Positions 1 through 8,583 are shown, counted from the first letter of the stretch. The stretch is 64,000 bases of DNA from Pseudomonadota bacterium (GCA_018241685.1 JAFEDJ010000054.1:124001-188000); one strand, 5' to 3'. The notes: generated by a model not told the origin, from the letters alone. Translations and numbers: made by a program.

Positions 1-1672
1 CAACACTTGACAGAATGCACAGAATCGCCAGCAGAGCGAAAGCCCCGAGAGCAATGCGCCTACCGGTCTCCTCCTCCGGCAAGCCTTTGAACACGATACG
101 GATGCGGTGCGTCCCCGCGGGCACCGCCATCACAATCAACCCGCTATCCGTATCCAGAGCATGGAGCGCCGGCTGGTCGTCCAGAAAGGTTTCCCAGCCA
201 GGGAAGTGAAACAGGGGCAGCAGGAGTTGGAAGGGCCTGGACGCCCGAACCTCCCACTCCCGTTCATGCACCGTGTCCCGGGTTTCCTTGCATTCCGCAG
301 GAATCCCTGCACAGTAGCCGGTCAGGCCACCGTTACGTCGATAGATTTCGGCGCCCTTACCCTGGGTTTTCAACTCGAGTCCATATTGTTTGAAGTCCCC
401 TTGGAGCAACTGGGGCCCCATGACGCTCGGACGCCCCTCCTTGAAGGCTTGGAAGGCGACCACGCCACACAGGGCTACCGAAAGGGCGATAGCAAGGACC
501 ACCGCGACTCGCAGTACGACACGCAGGCGCCCGTCAAAATCCAGGGTACTGGCAAGTCCCAAGGCAATGGCAGTGGCCAGGCCGGCCACGGACAGGAAGC
601 GATAAGGCCATTGCAGGTTGTTCAACGTCCCGATGTGCTGGTAAAGAGGGTAGGCAAGCTCCGACGACATGGCCAGTGCCACAAAGGCAAACACCAGCAC
701 ACCTCCCATGAAACGCCGCAAGTGCGGCGCAGTGGATCGGGATTTGGCAAGGGCGAACAGCGCCACGAGGGCGCACAGGAGAATCTGGCTTGCGTAGATC
801 CACTGGATGGCAAACCAACGCATGCCATTTTCCCGGGCACTGAATGTAGGGAAGGCGAAACTGTTCTTCCAATTGAAGTACAGGGGGTCGCTAGAAGCAT
901 CAGCCAGCAGGCCCCGGGCTGCAATGGCAGGAATCAGATGGAAAGCCGCCATCCCGACACCACACAGCACCGGCAGGGCCCAGCAGGTCAGGAAGCCGGT
1001 CAGCCGTGCTGCCGGCTTGCCACTCTGCATATAGAGCACCGCAGGCGCGGCACAAATCAGGCTCATGAAGGCCACCAAAGTATGAGAGAGGGTGATGGCC
1101 GCCGCACACAGGGCAAGCAGGATCAGGCGGGCCGGCGTATTGGCCGTATTCAGGGACAGCAAGAGGAAACAGACCGCGAAGCTCAGGGTGAAGTGCCAGG
1201 GAAAAGCCGCGTAATGAGTAAACAGGAACAGGGAAAAAGGCGTAGCGGCAACAAGTGCCCCAGTCGCCAGCCCCGCCCTCCTTGAAAAAAGCCGCCCGCA
1301 GACCAGATAAACCATCGACGCAGAAGCCCAGGTGGCACACAAGGCCAGCAGGCGAAGGGCTGCCCAGGTGTTCAAACCCAGCTTCATCAAAGCGGCAACG
1401 AGATACCAGTACAGAAGATAGGCGCCGTAATGGAGTTCGCCGAGGCCACCATTGGCGAGAAACATCCACCGGGGGTAAGGCTCACCTTTTTCCAGGCTCA
1501 GGAAAAACTGGTTGATCCACCGGAAATGAGTTTCCTGGTCAATATTGTAGAGAGTCCGATCAAGCAGAACCGGGACGGCCATCACCAGTACGGCAACACC
1601 TGCAAGCAGCAACAAATCTCGAAATACGGACAAAGAACCGGCGGGAGGTCGGGGTCGTTCGCAGTTCTGCAT
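1..1672 (-). CDS. Polytopic membrane protein, PTPS-related/YfhO-like family (C-terminus off window)
   Basis: The minus strand is open from an ATG at 1672 to the left edge, so the stop codon lies outside. The protein begins MQNCERPRPPAGSLSVF and then has a first membrane segment followed by NIDQETHFRWINQFF and GEPYPRWMFLANGGLG. This D-x2-x-H-x-R-W...GE-x-YPRW pattern is typical of the membrane family annotated as 6-pyruvoyl-tetrahydropterin-synthase-related. About ten hydrophobic segments follow, and the last visible part is a periplasmic-looking beta-rich domain. That architecture resembles GT-C type lipid-linked sugar transferases, but no substrate can be named. There is no clear ribosome site at 1672 and the frame is open further upstream without ATG or GTG, so the start is only probable. 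Confidence 0.7.
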   Translation of the reverse strand, partial: MQNCERPRPPAGSLSVFRDLLLLAGVAVLVMAVPVLLDRTLYNIDQETHFRWINQFFLSLEKGEPYPRWMFLANGGLGELHYGAYLLYWYLVAALMKLGLNTWAALRLLALCATWASASMVYLVCGRLFSRRAGLATGALVAATPFSLFLFTHYAAFPWHFTLSFAVCFLLLSLNTANTPARLILLALCAAAITLSHTLVAFMSLICAAPAVLYMQSGKPAARLTGFLTCWALPVLCGVGMAAFHLIPAIAARGLLADASSDPLYFNWKNSFAFPTFSARENGMRWFAIQWIYASQILLCALVALFALAKSRSTAPHLRRFMGGVLVFAFVALAMSSELAYPLYQHIGTLNNLQWPYRFLSVAGLATAIALGLASTLDFDGRLRVVLRVAVVLAIALSVALCGVVAFQAFKEGRPSVMGPQLLQGDFKQYGLELKTQGKGAEIYRRNGGLTGYCAGIPAECKETRDTVHEREWEVRASRPFQLLLPLFHFPGWETFLDDQPALHALDTDSGLIVMAVPAGTHRIRIVFKGLPEEETGRRIALGAFALLAILCILSSV

Positions 1673-1997
1673 CGGATGAGAGCGCGACGGCGCTGTAAAT
1701 GGTTTTGATACGTCGATCCGTGCGACGGAATGACGGGACGGCGCTATCGGCCAAGCGGCAACAGGCTGCCGGATTGTAACCGGAAGGCCGGGATCAATAT
1801 CGTGAATTGTGCATAAACCGCTTGCATGCCATCGACCTTTCTCCGGCATTCTCTTGCCTCCCAAGCAGCCCGCGGGCACTCGCCCGTCACCACACCAGGC
1901 ATGCCCCTGAAAATGACGGATTGACGAACGCCGCAAGAACGGCTCGCCCTGAAACCGATACAGAACCAGGCTGAAATACACGGAACCATTCACCCCC

Positions 1998-2024
1998 TTA
2001 GCACTCATAGAACGGGAGTGCTAA
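1998..2024. promoter_or_regulatory. CIRCE element (HrcA operator) upstream of rpoH
   Basis: A perfect inverted repeat TTAGCACTC-N9-GAGTGCTAA ends 26 bases before the rpoH start codon. This is an exact match to the CIRCE consensus, the operator of the heat-shock repressor HrcA. Such elements normally control groESL or dnaK. Here it would place the heat-shock sigma factor itself under HrcA control. Confidence 0.93.
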
Positions 2025-2027
2025 TAT
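1998..2027 (+). promoter_or_regulatory. Sigma-70-type promoter overlapping CIRCE
   Basis: TTAGCA (1998-2003) and TAATAT (2022-2027) are separated by 18 bases and resemble -35 and -10 hexamers. Both lie on or beside the CIRCE arms, so HrcA binding would occlude RNA polymerase. The hexamers are only partial consensus matches. The transcript would start near 2034, just upstream of the GAAGGAGGT ribosome site at 2034-2042, which is a short leader. Confidence 0.5.
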
Positions 2028-2050
2028 TGCTGCGAAGGAGGTAGCCGTCG

Positions 2051-2905
2051 ATGTCTCAAACCCTGTCGTTTCCCGTTCCGTCCGCGGTTGGCAGCCTGGA
2101 CCAGTACATCCAGAGCGTGAATCGCATCCCCCTGCTGACCGAGAAGGAAGAGTCCGACCTCGCCCATAGCTTCCGGGAGCACGAGAATCTGGAAGCGGCG
2201 CGCAAACTGGTGCTGTCCCACCTGCGCTTGGTGGTCGCTATTGCGCGCGGTTATCTCGGCTATGGCCTGCCCCACGCCGACCTGATCCAGGAAGGCAACG
2301 TGGGCCTGATGAAGGCGGTCAAGCGCTTCGACCCGGACCGCGGCGTGCGCCTGGTGTCCTTCGCGATCCACTGGATCAAGGCCGAGATCCACGAATACAT
2401 CGTCAAGAACTGGCGCCTGGTCAAGATCGCCACCACCAAGGCCCAGCGCAAACTGTTCTTCAACCTGCGCAGCCTGAAGAGCAGCAGCAACACACTGCAG
2501 GGCGAGGAGGTGCTGGCGGTCGCCGATCAACTGGGCGTCAAGCCGGAAGAAGTCCGCGAGATGGAAACGCGCCTATCCGGCCAGGACGTGGCGCTGGAAA
2601 GCGGGCCGGACGACGAGGAAGAACGCTTTGCGCCGATCGCCTATCTGGCCGATCCGCACGCGGAACCCTCCGAGGTCATTGCCCAGCGCCAGGCCTCGCG
2701 TCTGCAGGACGTGGGCCTGCATGAAGCGCTGGCCAACCTCGACGAACGCAGCCGAACCATCGTGCAGCGCCGCTGGCTGACTGAAGGCGATGCGGCCACG
2801 CTCCATGAACTGGCCGCCGAGTACGGCGTGTCCGCCGAGCGCATCCGCCAGATCGAGGCCAAAGCCATGCAAAAGATGCGCAGCCACCTGATTGCGCTGG
2901 CCTGA
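2051..2905 (+). CDS. rpoH: RNA polymerase sigma-32 factor RpoH
   Basis: Heat-shock sigma factor of 284 residues, the usual length. Region 2 carries HLRLVVAIARGYLGYGL and DLIQEGNVGLMKAVKRFDP, and FAIHWIKAEIHEYIVKNWR follows. The RpoH box QRKLFFNLR lies at residues 132-140 and distinguishes it from RpoD and RpoS. Region 4 with the helix-turn-helix AAEYGVSAERIRQIEAKAM closes the protein. A strong ribosome site GAAGGAGGT lies 8 bases upstream of the ATG. The gene stands alone between a CIRCE-controlled promoter and a rho-independent terminator, so it is monocistronic. Confidence 0.97.
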   Translation: MSQTLSFPVPSAVGSLDQYIQSVNRIPLLTEKEESDLAHSFREHENLEAARKLVLSHLRLVVAIARGYLGYGLPHADLIQEGNVGLMKAVKRFDPDRGVRLVSFAIHWIKAEIHEYIVKNWRLVKIATTKAQRKLFFNLRSLKSSSNTLQGEEVLAVADQLGVKPEEVREMETRLSGQDVALESGPDDEEERFAPIAYLADPHAEPSEVIAQRQASRLQDVGLHEALANLDERSRTIVQRRWLTEGDAATLHELAAEYGVSAERIRQIEAKAMQKMRSHLIALA

Positions 2906-2932
2906 CGGCCCCGGCACACGCGTCTCCCTGCC

Positions 2933-2965
2933 AAGGGCAGCCTGCGGGCTGCCCTTTCTCTTTCT
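2933..2965 (+). terminator. Rho-independent terminator of rpoH
   Basis: A 10-bp stem (AAGGGCAGCC paired with GGCTGCCCTT) with a TGCG loop, followed by TTCTCTTTCT. It ends at the stop codon of the convergent sco gene. Confidence 0.85.
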
Positions 2966-3572
2966 ACTTGCCGGCCAGCAGACGCCTCAGGTCGGTAACG
3001 ATCGGGGCCAGCTTCTCGCCGTGCTTGATGTACAAACGCAGCCGGCCCTGCGGATCGTAGACATAAGTACCGGTCGAGTGATCCACCGTGTAGCGCCCGC
3101 CCTGCACATCGCCCTGCTTCTGGTAGAACACCTTGAAATCCCGGGCCACAGCCTGTGTCGTGGCGATGTCGCCATACAGGCCGACAAAGCGGGGATCGAA
3201 GGCCGGCACGTACTGAGCCAAGAGTTCCTGCGTATCCCGCTCGGGGTCTATGGTCACGAATAGCACCTGCACCTTGTCCGCATCCGGCCCCAGTTCACGC
3301 ATCACTTGCGCCATGTTGAGCAGGTTGGTCGGGCACACGTCCGGACACTGGGTATAGCCGAAGAACAAAGTCACCACCTTGCCCTTGTAGTCAGCCAACG
3401 TGCGCACCTGTCCGTGGTGATCCGTCAGACGGAACCCGTTCGCATAGTTCGCACCCGTGATGTCGGTGTTGGCAAAACTCTCCCGCGACCCGCCGCTGCC
3501 CTCCGGCGAACAGGCAGTGAGTGCACAAAGTACTGCCAAACCAGCAATGCTGCATCGCAACAAAGCAAACAT
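2964..3572 (-). CDS. SCO1/SenC family copper chaperone lipoprotein
   Basis: A 202-residue thioredoxin-fold protein that delivers copper to the CuA centre of cytochrome c oxidase. The N-terminus is a lipoprotein signal ending LCALTAC. The copper/redox motif CPDVC (Cys76, Cys80) and the conserved His165 in VDHST are present, as is the family sequence TLFFGYTQCPD. It is divergent from the oxidase operon and convergent with rpoH. An AAGGA ribosome site lies about 10 bases before the ATG. A second Sco-like protein without a lipobox is encoded at 9537-10091, so the two may act at different steps. Confidence 0.94.
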   Translation of the reverse strand: MFALLRCSIAGLAVLCALTACSPEGSGGSRESFANTDITGANYANGFRLTDHHGQVRTLADYKGKVVTLFFGYTQCPDVCPTNLLNMAQVMRELGPDADKVQVLFVTIDPERDTQELLAQYVPAFDPRFVGLYGDIATTQAVARDFKVFYQKQGDVQGGRYTVDHSTGTYVYDPQGRLRLYIKHGEKLAPIVTDLRRLLAGK

Positions 3573-3636
3573 TTAAAAAATCCTTATGGCTCAATTAACT
3601 GAGTTTTAAAAAGTGCACTGCAAAACGGGAAGGCGA

Positions 3637-3645
3637 TGCTACACT
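3637..3645 (+). promoter_or_regulatory. Possible extended -10 promoter of the oxidase operon
   Basis: TGCTACACT is a TGn-TACACT extended -10 element, 56 bases upstream of the first gene of the operon. No good -35 is visible. It implies a start near 3652, just before the FNR-like box. Confidence 0.4.
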
Positions 3646-3656
3646 GCCGCCAGAAT

Positions 3657-3670
3657 TTGATCTGCGTCAA
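3657..3670. promoter_or_regulatory. FNR/Anr/Dnr-type binding box
   Basis: TTGAT-CTGC-GTCAA matches the FNR-family consensus TTGAT-N4-ATCAA in 9 of 10 defined positions. It lies 30 bases upstream of the start of the DUF2244 gene that heads the aerobic oxidase operon. If transcription starts near 3652, the box lies downstream of the start site, where binding would repress. Confidence 0.6.
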
Positions 3671-3681
3671 AAAGACGCAGA
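3661..3681 (+). repeat. Hairpin in the leader of the oxidase operon
   Basis: TCTGCGTC-AAAAA-GACGCAGA forms a perfect 8-bp stem. It overlaps the FNR-like box and ends 9 bases before the GGAGGAG ribosome site at 3690-3696. It could be an RNA hairpin that affects translation of the first gene. Confidence 0.5.
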
Positions 3682-3700
3682 CGGGCCTGGAGGAGACGCC

Positions 3701-4174
3701 ATGGCTATAACAATGAAAGAGGCAGCGGGCGCGCGATCCTGGATCGCGCGCCCCAACTGCTCATTCACCCCCACACTGCGGCGCGGCGTGATCGCCCTGA
3801 TCCTTGCCGCCAGCCTCATCGTCAGTACGGGCTTCCTGCTGGCCGGTGCGTGGCTGGTACTCCCCTTCGCCGGCCTCGAACTTCTCGTACTCTTCATCGC
3901 GCTGCGTGCAATCGATCGTCAGGCCGCCGACTACGAATCCATCCAGCTCGACGACGACAGCCTGATCGTCTCGACTCACCAGTCTTCCGTTTCGTTCCGC
4001 CAGCGCTTCCATGCCGGCTGGGCCCGCGTCTCGCTCGAAGCCGCCGACGGTCCCGACCCACTACTGTACGTACGCTCCCACGGGCACACCGCCCGCGTGG
4101 GACGCCTGCTGACAGCGGATGAACGCAGGCTGCTTTTCTCGGATCTCTCCCGCCACCTCGCCAGACCTCATTAA
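3701..4174 (+). CDS. DUF2244 membrane protein heading the oxidase operon
   Basis: A 157-residue protein with two adjacent membrane segments (about residues 25-65, GVIALILAASLIVSTGFLL and WLVLPFAGLELLVLFIAL), then a beta-rich domain. This is the DUF2244 layout. The family commonly sits upstream of coxB in proteobacteria but has no firmly assigned function. A role in oxidase biogenesis is inferred from position only. A strong ribosome site GGAGGAG lies 4 bases before the ATG. The FNR-like box and hairpin lie in its leader. Confidence 0.88.
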   Translation: MAITMKEAAGARSWIARPNCSFTPTLRRGVIALILAASLIVSTGFLLAGAWLVLPFAGLELLVLFIALRAIDRQAADYESIQLDDDSLIVSTHQSSVSFRQRFHAGWARVSLEAADGPDPLLYVRSHGHTARVGRLLTADERRLLFSDLSRHLARPH

Positions 4175-4216
4175 CCGCCGCGGGTCCGATCATCCCACGA
4201 ACAGAGAGGTAGAGAC

Positions 4217-5392
4217 TTGAGCCCAACCGCCCCCCGCTCCCAGGCCAGACTTCTCGCTGCACTCGGCCTCCCGTTCGTCTCCGGCTCAGCTCTCGCCGAC
4301 TTCACGTGGAACTTCCCCAAGCCTGTCACCCCGATCGGGCGCGACACGCTGTCGATGCACAACCAGTTCATGGTCATCATCACGGTGCTGTTCGTGGTGG
4401 TGTTCGCAATCATGGTGTATTCCATGATCAACCACCGCAAGAGCGTCGGCGCCGAGCCGGCCCGCTTCAGCGGCCCACGCGGCGCCCTGCAGTGGTTCTG
4501 GGTGCTGGTGCCCTTCGCAATCCTGCTCTTCATCGACTTCGTGCTGATGGGCATTCCGGCCTTCCACGCGGTGATCGACATGGAGGACACCCGCACCAAG
4601 GCCGACATGGTGCTCAAGGTGACCGGCATGCAGTGGAAGTGGCAGTACGAATACCCGGACTCCGGCATCAAGTACATCAGCACGTTGGCCACGCCACGGG
4701 AGCAGATCGAGGGCAAGGAAGCCAAGGGCGAGCACTACCTGCTCGAAGTGGACAACCCTGTGGTGCTGCCGGTCGGCAAGAAGGTGCGCATCCTGCTCAC
4801 CTCCACCGACGTGATCCACACCTGGTGGGTGCCCCAGTTCGGCGTCAAGCGCGACGCGATCCCCGGCTTCCTGCGGGAAACCTGGGTGCGCATCGAGGAG
4901 CCCGGCATCTACCGCGGCCAGTGCGCCGAGCTGTGCGGCAAGGACCACGGCTTCATGCCGGTGGTCGTCAAGGCGGTGCCGGAAGCCGAATACGTGGCCT
5001 GGGTGGACAAGAAGAAGACCGAACTGGCTGCCGCTGCCGCCAGTGGCGACCGCACCTGGACCCGCGATGAGCTGATGGCCCACGGCAAGGAAACCTACGA
5101 CAAGATCTGCGCCGCCTGCCACCAACCCACCGGCCAGGGCCTGCCACCGGCCTTCCCCGCACTGGCCGGCAGCAAGATCGTCAACGGTCCGCTGCTGTCG
5201 CCGGACGGCAAGCTGATCCCCGACAGCCACGTGGACCGGGTCATGAACGGCAAGGCCGGCACTGCGATGCAGGCCTTCAAAACCACCCTGTCCGACGCCG
5301 ACATCGCCTCTGTCATTACCTACGAGCGCAACAGCTTCGGCAACACCAAGGGCGACATGATCCAGCCCGCCCAGATCAAGGCACTTCGCTGA
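4217..5392 (+). CDS. coxB: Cytochrome c oxidase subunit II with fused cytochrome c domain
   Basis: A 391-residue subunit of caa3-type layout. It has a signal peptide ending SGSALA, two membrane helices, then the CuA cupredoxin domain with VIHTWWVPQFG and CAELCGKDHGFM (first Cys about residue 236). A C-terminal cytochrome c domain carries the heme site CAACH at about 298-302. The start is a TTG at 4217, preceded by AGAGAGG. The first in-frame ATG lies after the signal peptide and would remove it. It precedes coxA by 10 bases. The fused heme domain probably receives electrons from soluble or membrane cytochrome c. Confidence 0.96.
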   Translation: MSPTAPRSQARLLAALGLPFVSGSALADFTWNFPKPVTPIGRDTLSMHNQFMVIITVLFVVVFAIMVYSMINHRKSVGAEPARFSGPRGALQWFWVLVPFAILLFIDFVLMGIPAFHAVIDMEDTRTKADMVLKVTGMQWKWQYEYPDSGIKYISTLATPREQIEGKEAKGEHYLLEVDNPVVLPVGKKVRILLTSTDVIHTWWVPQFGVKRDAIPGFLRETWVRIEEPGIYRGQCAELCGKDHGFMPVVVKAVPEAEYVAWVDKKKTELAAAAASGDRTWTRDELMAHGKETYDKICAACHQPTGQGLPPAFPALAGSKIVNGPLLSPDGKLIPDSHVDRVMNGKAGTAMQAFKTTLSDADIASVITYERNSFGNTKGDMIQPAQIKALR

Positions 5393-5402
5393 GGAGCCCA
5401 GC

Positions 5403-7001
5403 ATGAACACCGCGTCCCATGCTCTCGATCACCATGACGGCCACCACCCGACCGGCCTGTTGCGCTGGCTCACCACCACCAACCACAAGGACATCGGCAC
5501 GATGTACCTGACCTTCTCCCTGCTGATGTTCTTCGTCGGCGGGGCGATGATCCTCGGGGTGCGCGCCGAGCTGTTCCAGCCCGGCCTGCAGCTGATGAAG
5601 CCGGAGTTCTTCAACCAGCTGATCGGCGTGCATGCGCTGGTGATGATCTTCGCAGCGCTGATGCCGGCCGCCACCGGCTTCGCCAACTGGATGATCCCGC
5701 TGATGATCGGCGCGCCGGACATGGCCCTGCCGCGCCTCAACAACTGGGGCTTCTGGCTGCTGCCGCCGGCCGCCCTGCTGCTGACGATGCCCTTTTTCCT
5801 GGCCCTGTTCGGCATCGGCGACGGCGCCGTCGCCACCGGCTGGACCCTCTACGCGCCGCTGTCCGTACAGGGCGGCATCGGCGTCGATTTCGCGATCTTC
5901 TCGATCCACATCCTCGGCATCAGCTCGATCATGGGCTCGATCAACATCATCGCCACCATCCTCAACATGCGCGCCCCGGGCATGACGCTGATGAAGATGC
6001 CGCTGTTCTGCTGGGGCTGGCTGGTCACCGCGGTGCTGCTGATCATCACCCTGCCGGTGCTCGCCGGCGGCGTGACCATGCTGCTCACCGACCGCCACTT
6101 CGGCACCCACTTCTTCAACGCCGCCGGCGGTGGCGACCCGATCCTGTTCCAGCACCTGTTCTGGTTCTTCGGCCATCCGGAGGTGTACATCCTGCTGCTG
6201 CCGGTGTGGGGCCTGATGCCCCACGTGCTGTCCACCTTCACGCGCAAGCCGGTCTATGGCCATGACGCCCAGGTGTATTCCTTCATCGCCATCGGCGTGC
6301 TGGGCCTGATCGTGTGGGCCCACCACTTCCTCACCTCCGGCCTGCCGATCCCGGCGCTGCTGTATTTCATGTACAGCACCATGTCGATCTCGCTGCCGCT
6401 GGCGGTGCTGTTCTTCTGCTGGATCGCCACCATGTGGCGCGGCGCGATGAGCTTCGAGACGCCGATGCTGTTCGCCCTCGGCTTCATCGTGCTGTTCGGC
6501 ATCGCCGGCCTGACCGGCCTGGTGCTGGCTGACGTGGCCGCCGACGCCCAGTACCACCACAGCTACTTCGTCGTGGCCCACTTCCACTACGCGTTGTTCG
6601 CGGGCGGCATCATGGGCGTGATGACCGGCGTGTACTACTGGCTACCCAAATGGACCGGCCACATGTACAGCGAAAAGCTCGGCAAGCTGCACTTCTGGCT
6701 GACGGTGATCAGCTTCAACTTCACCTTCATGCCCCAGTTCTTCCTCGGCCTTGCCGGCATGCCGCGACGCATTCCCGACTACGCATTGCAGTTCGCCGAA
6801 TTCAATGCCATATCGACTGTAGGGGCCTTCGCGCTGGGCCTGTCGCAGCTGATCTTCGCCTACAACGTGTGGCGCTGCGTAAAGGGCGGCGACAAGGCGA
6901 CCGACCGGGTATGGGAAGGCACAGCGGGGCTGGAGTGGGAACTCAGCTCGCCGCCGCCCCACCACTCCTGGGAAACCCAGCCCGTCATCAAGACGAGCTG
7001 A
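5403..7001 (+). CDS. coxA: Cytochrome c oxidase subunit I
   Basis: A 532-residue catalytic subunit of aa3-type oxidase, with twelve membrane segments carrying low-spin heme a and the heme a3-CuB centre. Typical sequences are TTNHKDIGTMYL near residue 27, HALVMIFAALMP, FGHPEVYILLLPVWG (the D-channel Glu and the cross-linked Tyr region), HHFLTSGLP and HSYFVVAHFHYALFAGG with the heme-ligand histidines. Ribosome site GAGGAG lies just before the ATG at 5403. It belongs to the A1 subtype because the XGHPEV motif is intact. Confidence 0.98.
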   Translation: MNTASHALDHHDGHHPTGLLRWLTTTNHKDIGTMYLTFSLLMFFVGGAMILGVRAELFQPGLQLMKPEFFNQLIGVHALVMIFAALMPAATGFANWMIPLMIGAPDMALPRLNNWGFWLLPPAALLLTMPFFLALFGIGDGAVATGWTLYAPLSVQGGIGVDFAIFSIHILGISSIMGSINIIATILNMRAPGMTLMKMPLFCWGWLVTAVLLIITLPVLAGGVTMLLTDRHFGTHFFNAAGGGDPILFQHLFWFFGHPEVYILLLPVWGLMPHVLSTFTRKPVYGHDAQVYSFIAIGVLGLIVWAHHFLTSGLPIPALLYFMYSTMSISLPLAVLFFCWIATMWRGAMSFETPMLFALGFIVLFGIAGLTGLVLADVAADAQYHHSYFVVAHFHYALFAGGIMGVMTGVYYWLPKWTGHMYSEKLGKLHFWLTVISFNFTFMPQFFLGLAGMPRRIPDYALQFAEFNAISTVGAFALGLSQLIFAYNVWRCVKGGDKATDRVWEGTAGLEWELSSPPPHHSWETQPVIKTS

Positions 7002-7018
7002 ACATGAAGGAGCACATC

Positions 7019-7135
7019 ATGCATCTCACGTCCGATGACCTGGCCCAACGCCGCCGTGCTTCGGCCCGCTTCGCGTGGACCCTCGGCGCCATCGCGCTGG
7101 GGCTGTACCTGATCGGCTTCCTCATCGAGCGCTGA
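7019..7135 (+). CDS. Small cytochrome oxidase assembly-type protein (38 aa)
   Basis: Small ORF MHLTSDDLAQRRRASARF followed by one hydrophobic helix (WTLGAIALGLYLIGFLIE). The AAGGAG site at 7007-7012 lies 6 bases before the ATG at 7019 and favours this start over the in-frame ATG at 7004. It sits between coxA and cox11, where other betaproteobacteria carry a similarly small membrane protein annotated as cytochrome oxidase small assembly protein. The function is inferred from position. Confidence 0.8.
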   Translation: MHLTSDDLAQRRRASARFAWTLGAIALGLYLIGFLIER

Positions 7136-7142
7136 CGGCGCC

Positions 7143-7700
7143 ATGCGCGAGGCCGCCCTCAATCCACCGCCGCGGCGGCACGGCAGACTGGTGGTCCGTC
7201 TGCTACTGATCGCGGCGGCCTTCTTCGCCTTCGGCTTCGCACTGGTGCCCCTTTACGACACCCTGTGCCGGGCGGTCGGGTTCAACGGCAAGACGCTGAA
7301 GGACGCCATCGAGACTAAGGACATACCGCCGAGCGCGGTGAATTACGCCCGCAGCCTCGGCGTGCAATTCACCGCCACGCTGATGCCGGGCCTGCCGTGG
7401 GAGATCCGCCCCCTCGAGCCGTCCATCGAGCTCCACCCCGGCGAACTGCGCACCACCCGCTTCCTGGTCCGCAACCTGTCCGACAAGACCATCGTCGGCC
7501 AGGCCGTGCCGAGCGTGTCGCCAACTGTGGCGGCCCGGCATTTCCGCAAGCTCGACTGCTTCTGCTTCAAGCAACAGACCCTCGCCCCCGGCGAGAGCCG
7601 CGAGATGGCCCTGACCTTCGTCATCGACGGCGACATCGGCGAGGAAGTCAGCGAACTGACGCTGGCCTACGCCTTCTTCCCGGCACCGAATCCTAACTAG
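7143..7700 (+). CDS. ctaG: Cytochrome c oxidase assembly protein CtaG/Cox11
   Basis: A 185-residue copper chaperone that inserts CuB into subunit I. One N-terminal membrane anchor (about residues 17-37) ends in VPLYDTLCRAVGFNGKT, the conserved Cys-containing Cox11 signature. A periplasmic immunoglobulin-like domain follows, with the copper-binding CFCFKQQTLAPGE. It lies 7 bases after the small assembly gene and 10 bases before coxC, in one transcription unit. Confidence 0.95.
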   Translation: MREAALNPPPRRHGRLVVRLLLIAAAFFAFGFALVPLYDTLCRAVGFNGKTLKDAIETKDIPPSAVNYARSLGVQFTATLMPGLPWEIRPLEPSIELHPGELRTTRFLVRNLSDKTIVGQAVPSVSPTVAARHFRKLDCFCFKQQTLAPGESREMALTFVIDGDIGEEVSELTLAYAFFPAPNPN

Positions 7701-7710
7701 GGAGTCCGCC

Positions 7711-8583
7711 TTGAACGCCTCGCACGCCAACTCCGCCGCGCCGCACGCCGGCCACTACTATGTGCCGCAGCCGACCCTCTACCCGGTCTTCCTGTCGGGC
7801 GGCATGTTCCTGCTGGCACTGGGCTTCATCCTGCTGATGAACAAGTTCGCGCCGGGGCCGTGGGTGATGGCCGGCGGCGCGTCGGTGATCATCTTCGTGC
7901 TGTTCAAGTGGTTCGGCGCAGTGATCGCCGAAAACCAGCGCGGCGCCTACACCGACTGGGAAGACAAGTCCTTCCGCCAGGGCATGGTGTGGTTCATCGG
8001 TTCGGAGGTGATGTTCTTCGCGGCCTTCTTCGGCGCGCTGTTCTACTGCCGCAACATCTCGGTGCCGGCCCTCGCCCATATGGACCCGGCCTTCACGCTG
8101 TACAAGGACTTCACCGCCGCCTGGCCGACCGCCGGCCCGAAGGGCGCCCCGTTCACGCCGATGGGCGCCTGGGGCATCCCGGCGATCAACACGGCGCTGC
8201 TGCTGAGCTCCGGCGTCACACTGACCTTTGCCCACTGGGGCCTGATGAAGGGCTCCCGCAGCCAGCTCAACCTGGGCCTGATCTTCACCGTGCTGCTCGG
8301 CGTGATCTTCCTCTGCTTCCAGGCCTACGAATACCACCACGCCTACACCGAGATGGGCCTGACGATGGGCGCCGGCGTATATGGCGCCACGTTTTTCATG
8401 CTGACCGGTTTCCACGGTTTCCACGTGACGCTCGGCGCGATCATGCTGGCCGTCGTCACCGGCCGCTGCCTGGCCGGACACTTCGACGCCAGGCGCCACT
8501 TCGCCTTCGAGGCGGTGGCCTGGTACTGGCACTTCGTGGATGTGGTGTGGCTGCTGCTGTTCGTCGTGGTCTATTGGCTCTAG
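7711..8583 (+). CDS. coxC: Cytochrome c oxidase subunit III
   Basis: A 290-residue integral subunit with seven membrane segments. Family sequences include RQGMVWFIGSEVMFFAAFF, AYEYHHAY and TGFHGFHVTLGAIML, and the end FEAVAWYWHFVDVVWLLLF is diagnostic. The start is TTG at 7711 with GGGAG 6 bases upstream, and no closer ATG exists. Its TAG stop shares a CTAG palindrome with the stop of the convergent DUF2909 gene, so the two genes overlap by 4 bases. Confidence 0.97.
   Translation: MNASHANSAAPHAGHYYVPQPTLYPVFLSGGMFLLALGFILLMNKFAPGPWVMAGGASVIIFVLFKWFGAVIAENQRGAYTDWEDKSFRQGMVWFIGSEVMFFAAFFGALFYCRNISVPALAHMDPAFTLYKDFTAAWPTAGPKGAPFTPMGAWGIPAINTALLLSSGVTLTFAHWGLMKGSRSQLNLGLIFTVLLGVIFLCFQAYEYHHAYTEMGLTMGAGVYGATFFMLTGFHGFHVTLGAIMLAVVTGRCLAGHFDARRHFAFEAVAWYWHFVDVVWLLLFVVVYWL

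Larger units (their letters stand above)
1673..2050. other. Divergent intergenic region upstream of rpoH
   Basis: A 378-base stretch without a credible gene between two divergent genes. Apart from the CIRCE element and promoter close to rpoH (entered separately) I see no coding pattern, RNA gene or strong repeat. A short open frame on the minus strand here has no ribosome site and no protein-like composition. Confidence 0.6.

Noticed and set aside
107..1285. A 392-codon plus-strand frame at the left end.
   Set aside because: The opposite strand encodes a hydrophobic membrane protein with family motifs. The plus-strand product is Gln/Gly/His-rich and motif-free, as expected for an antisense shadow.
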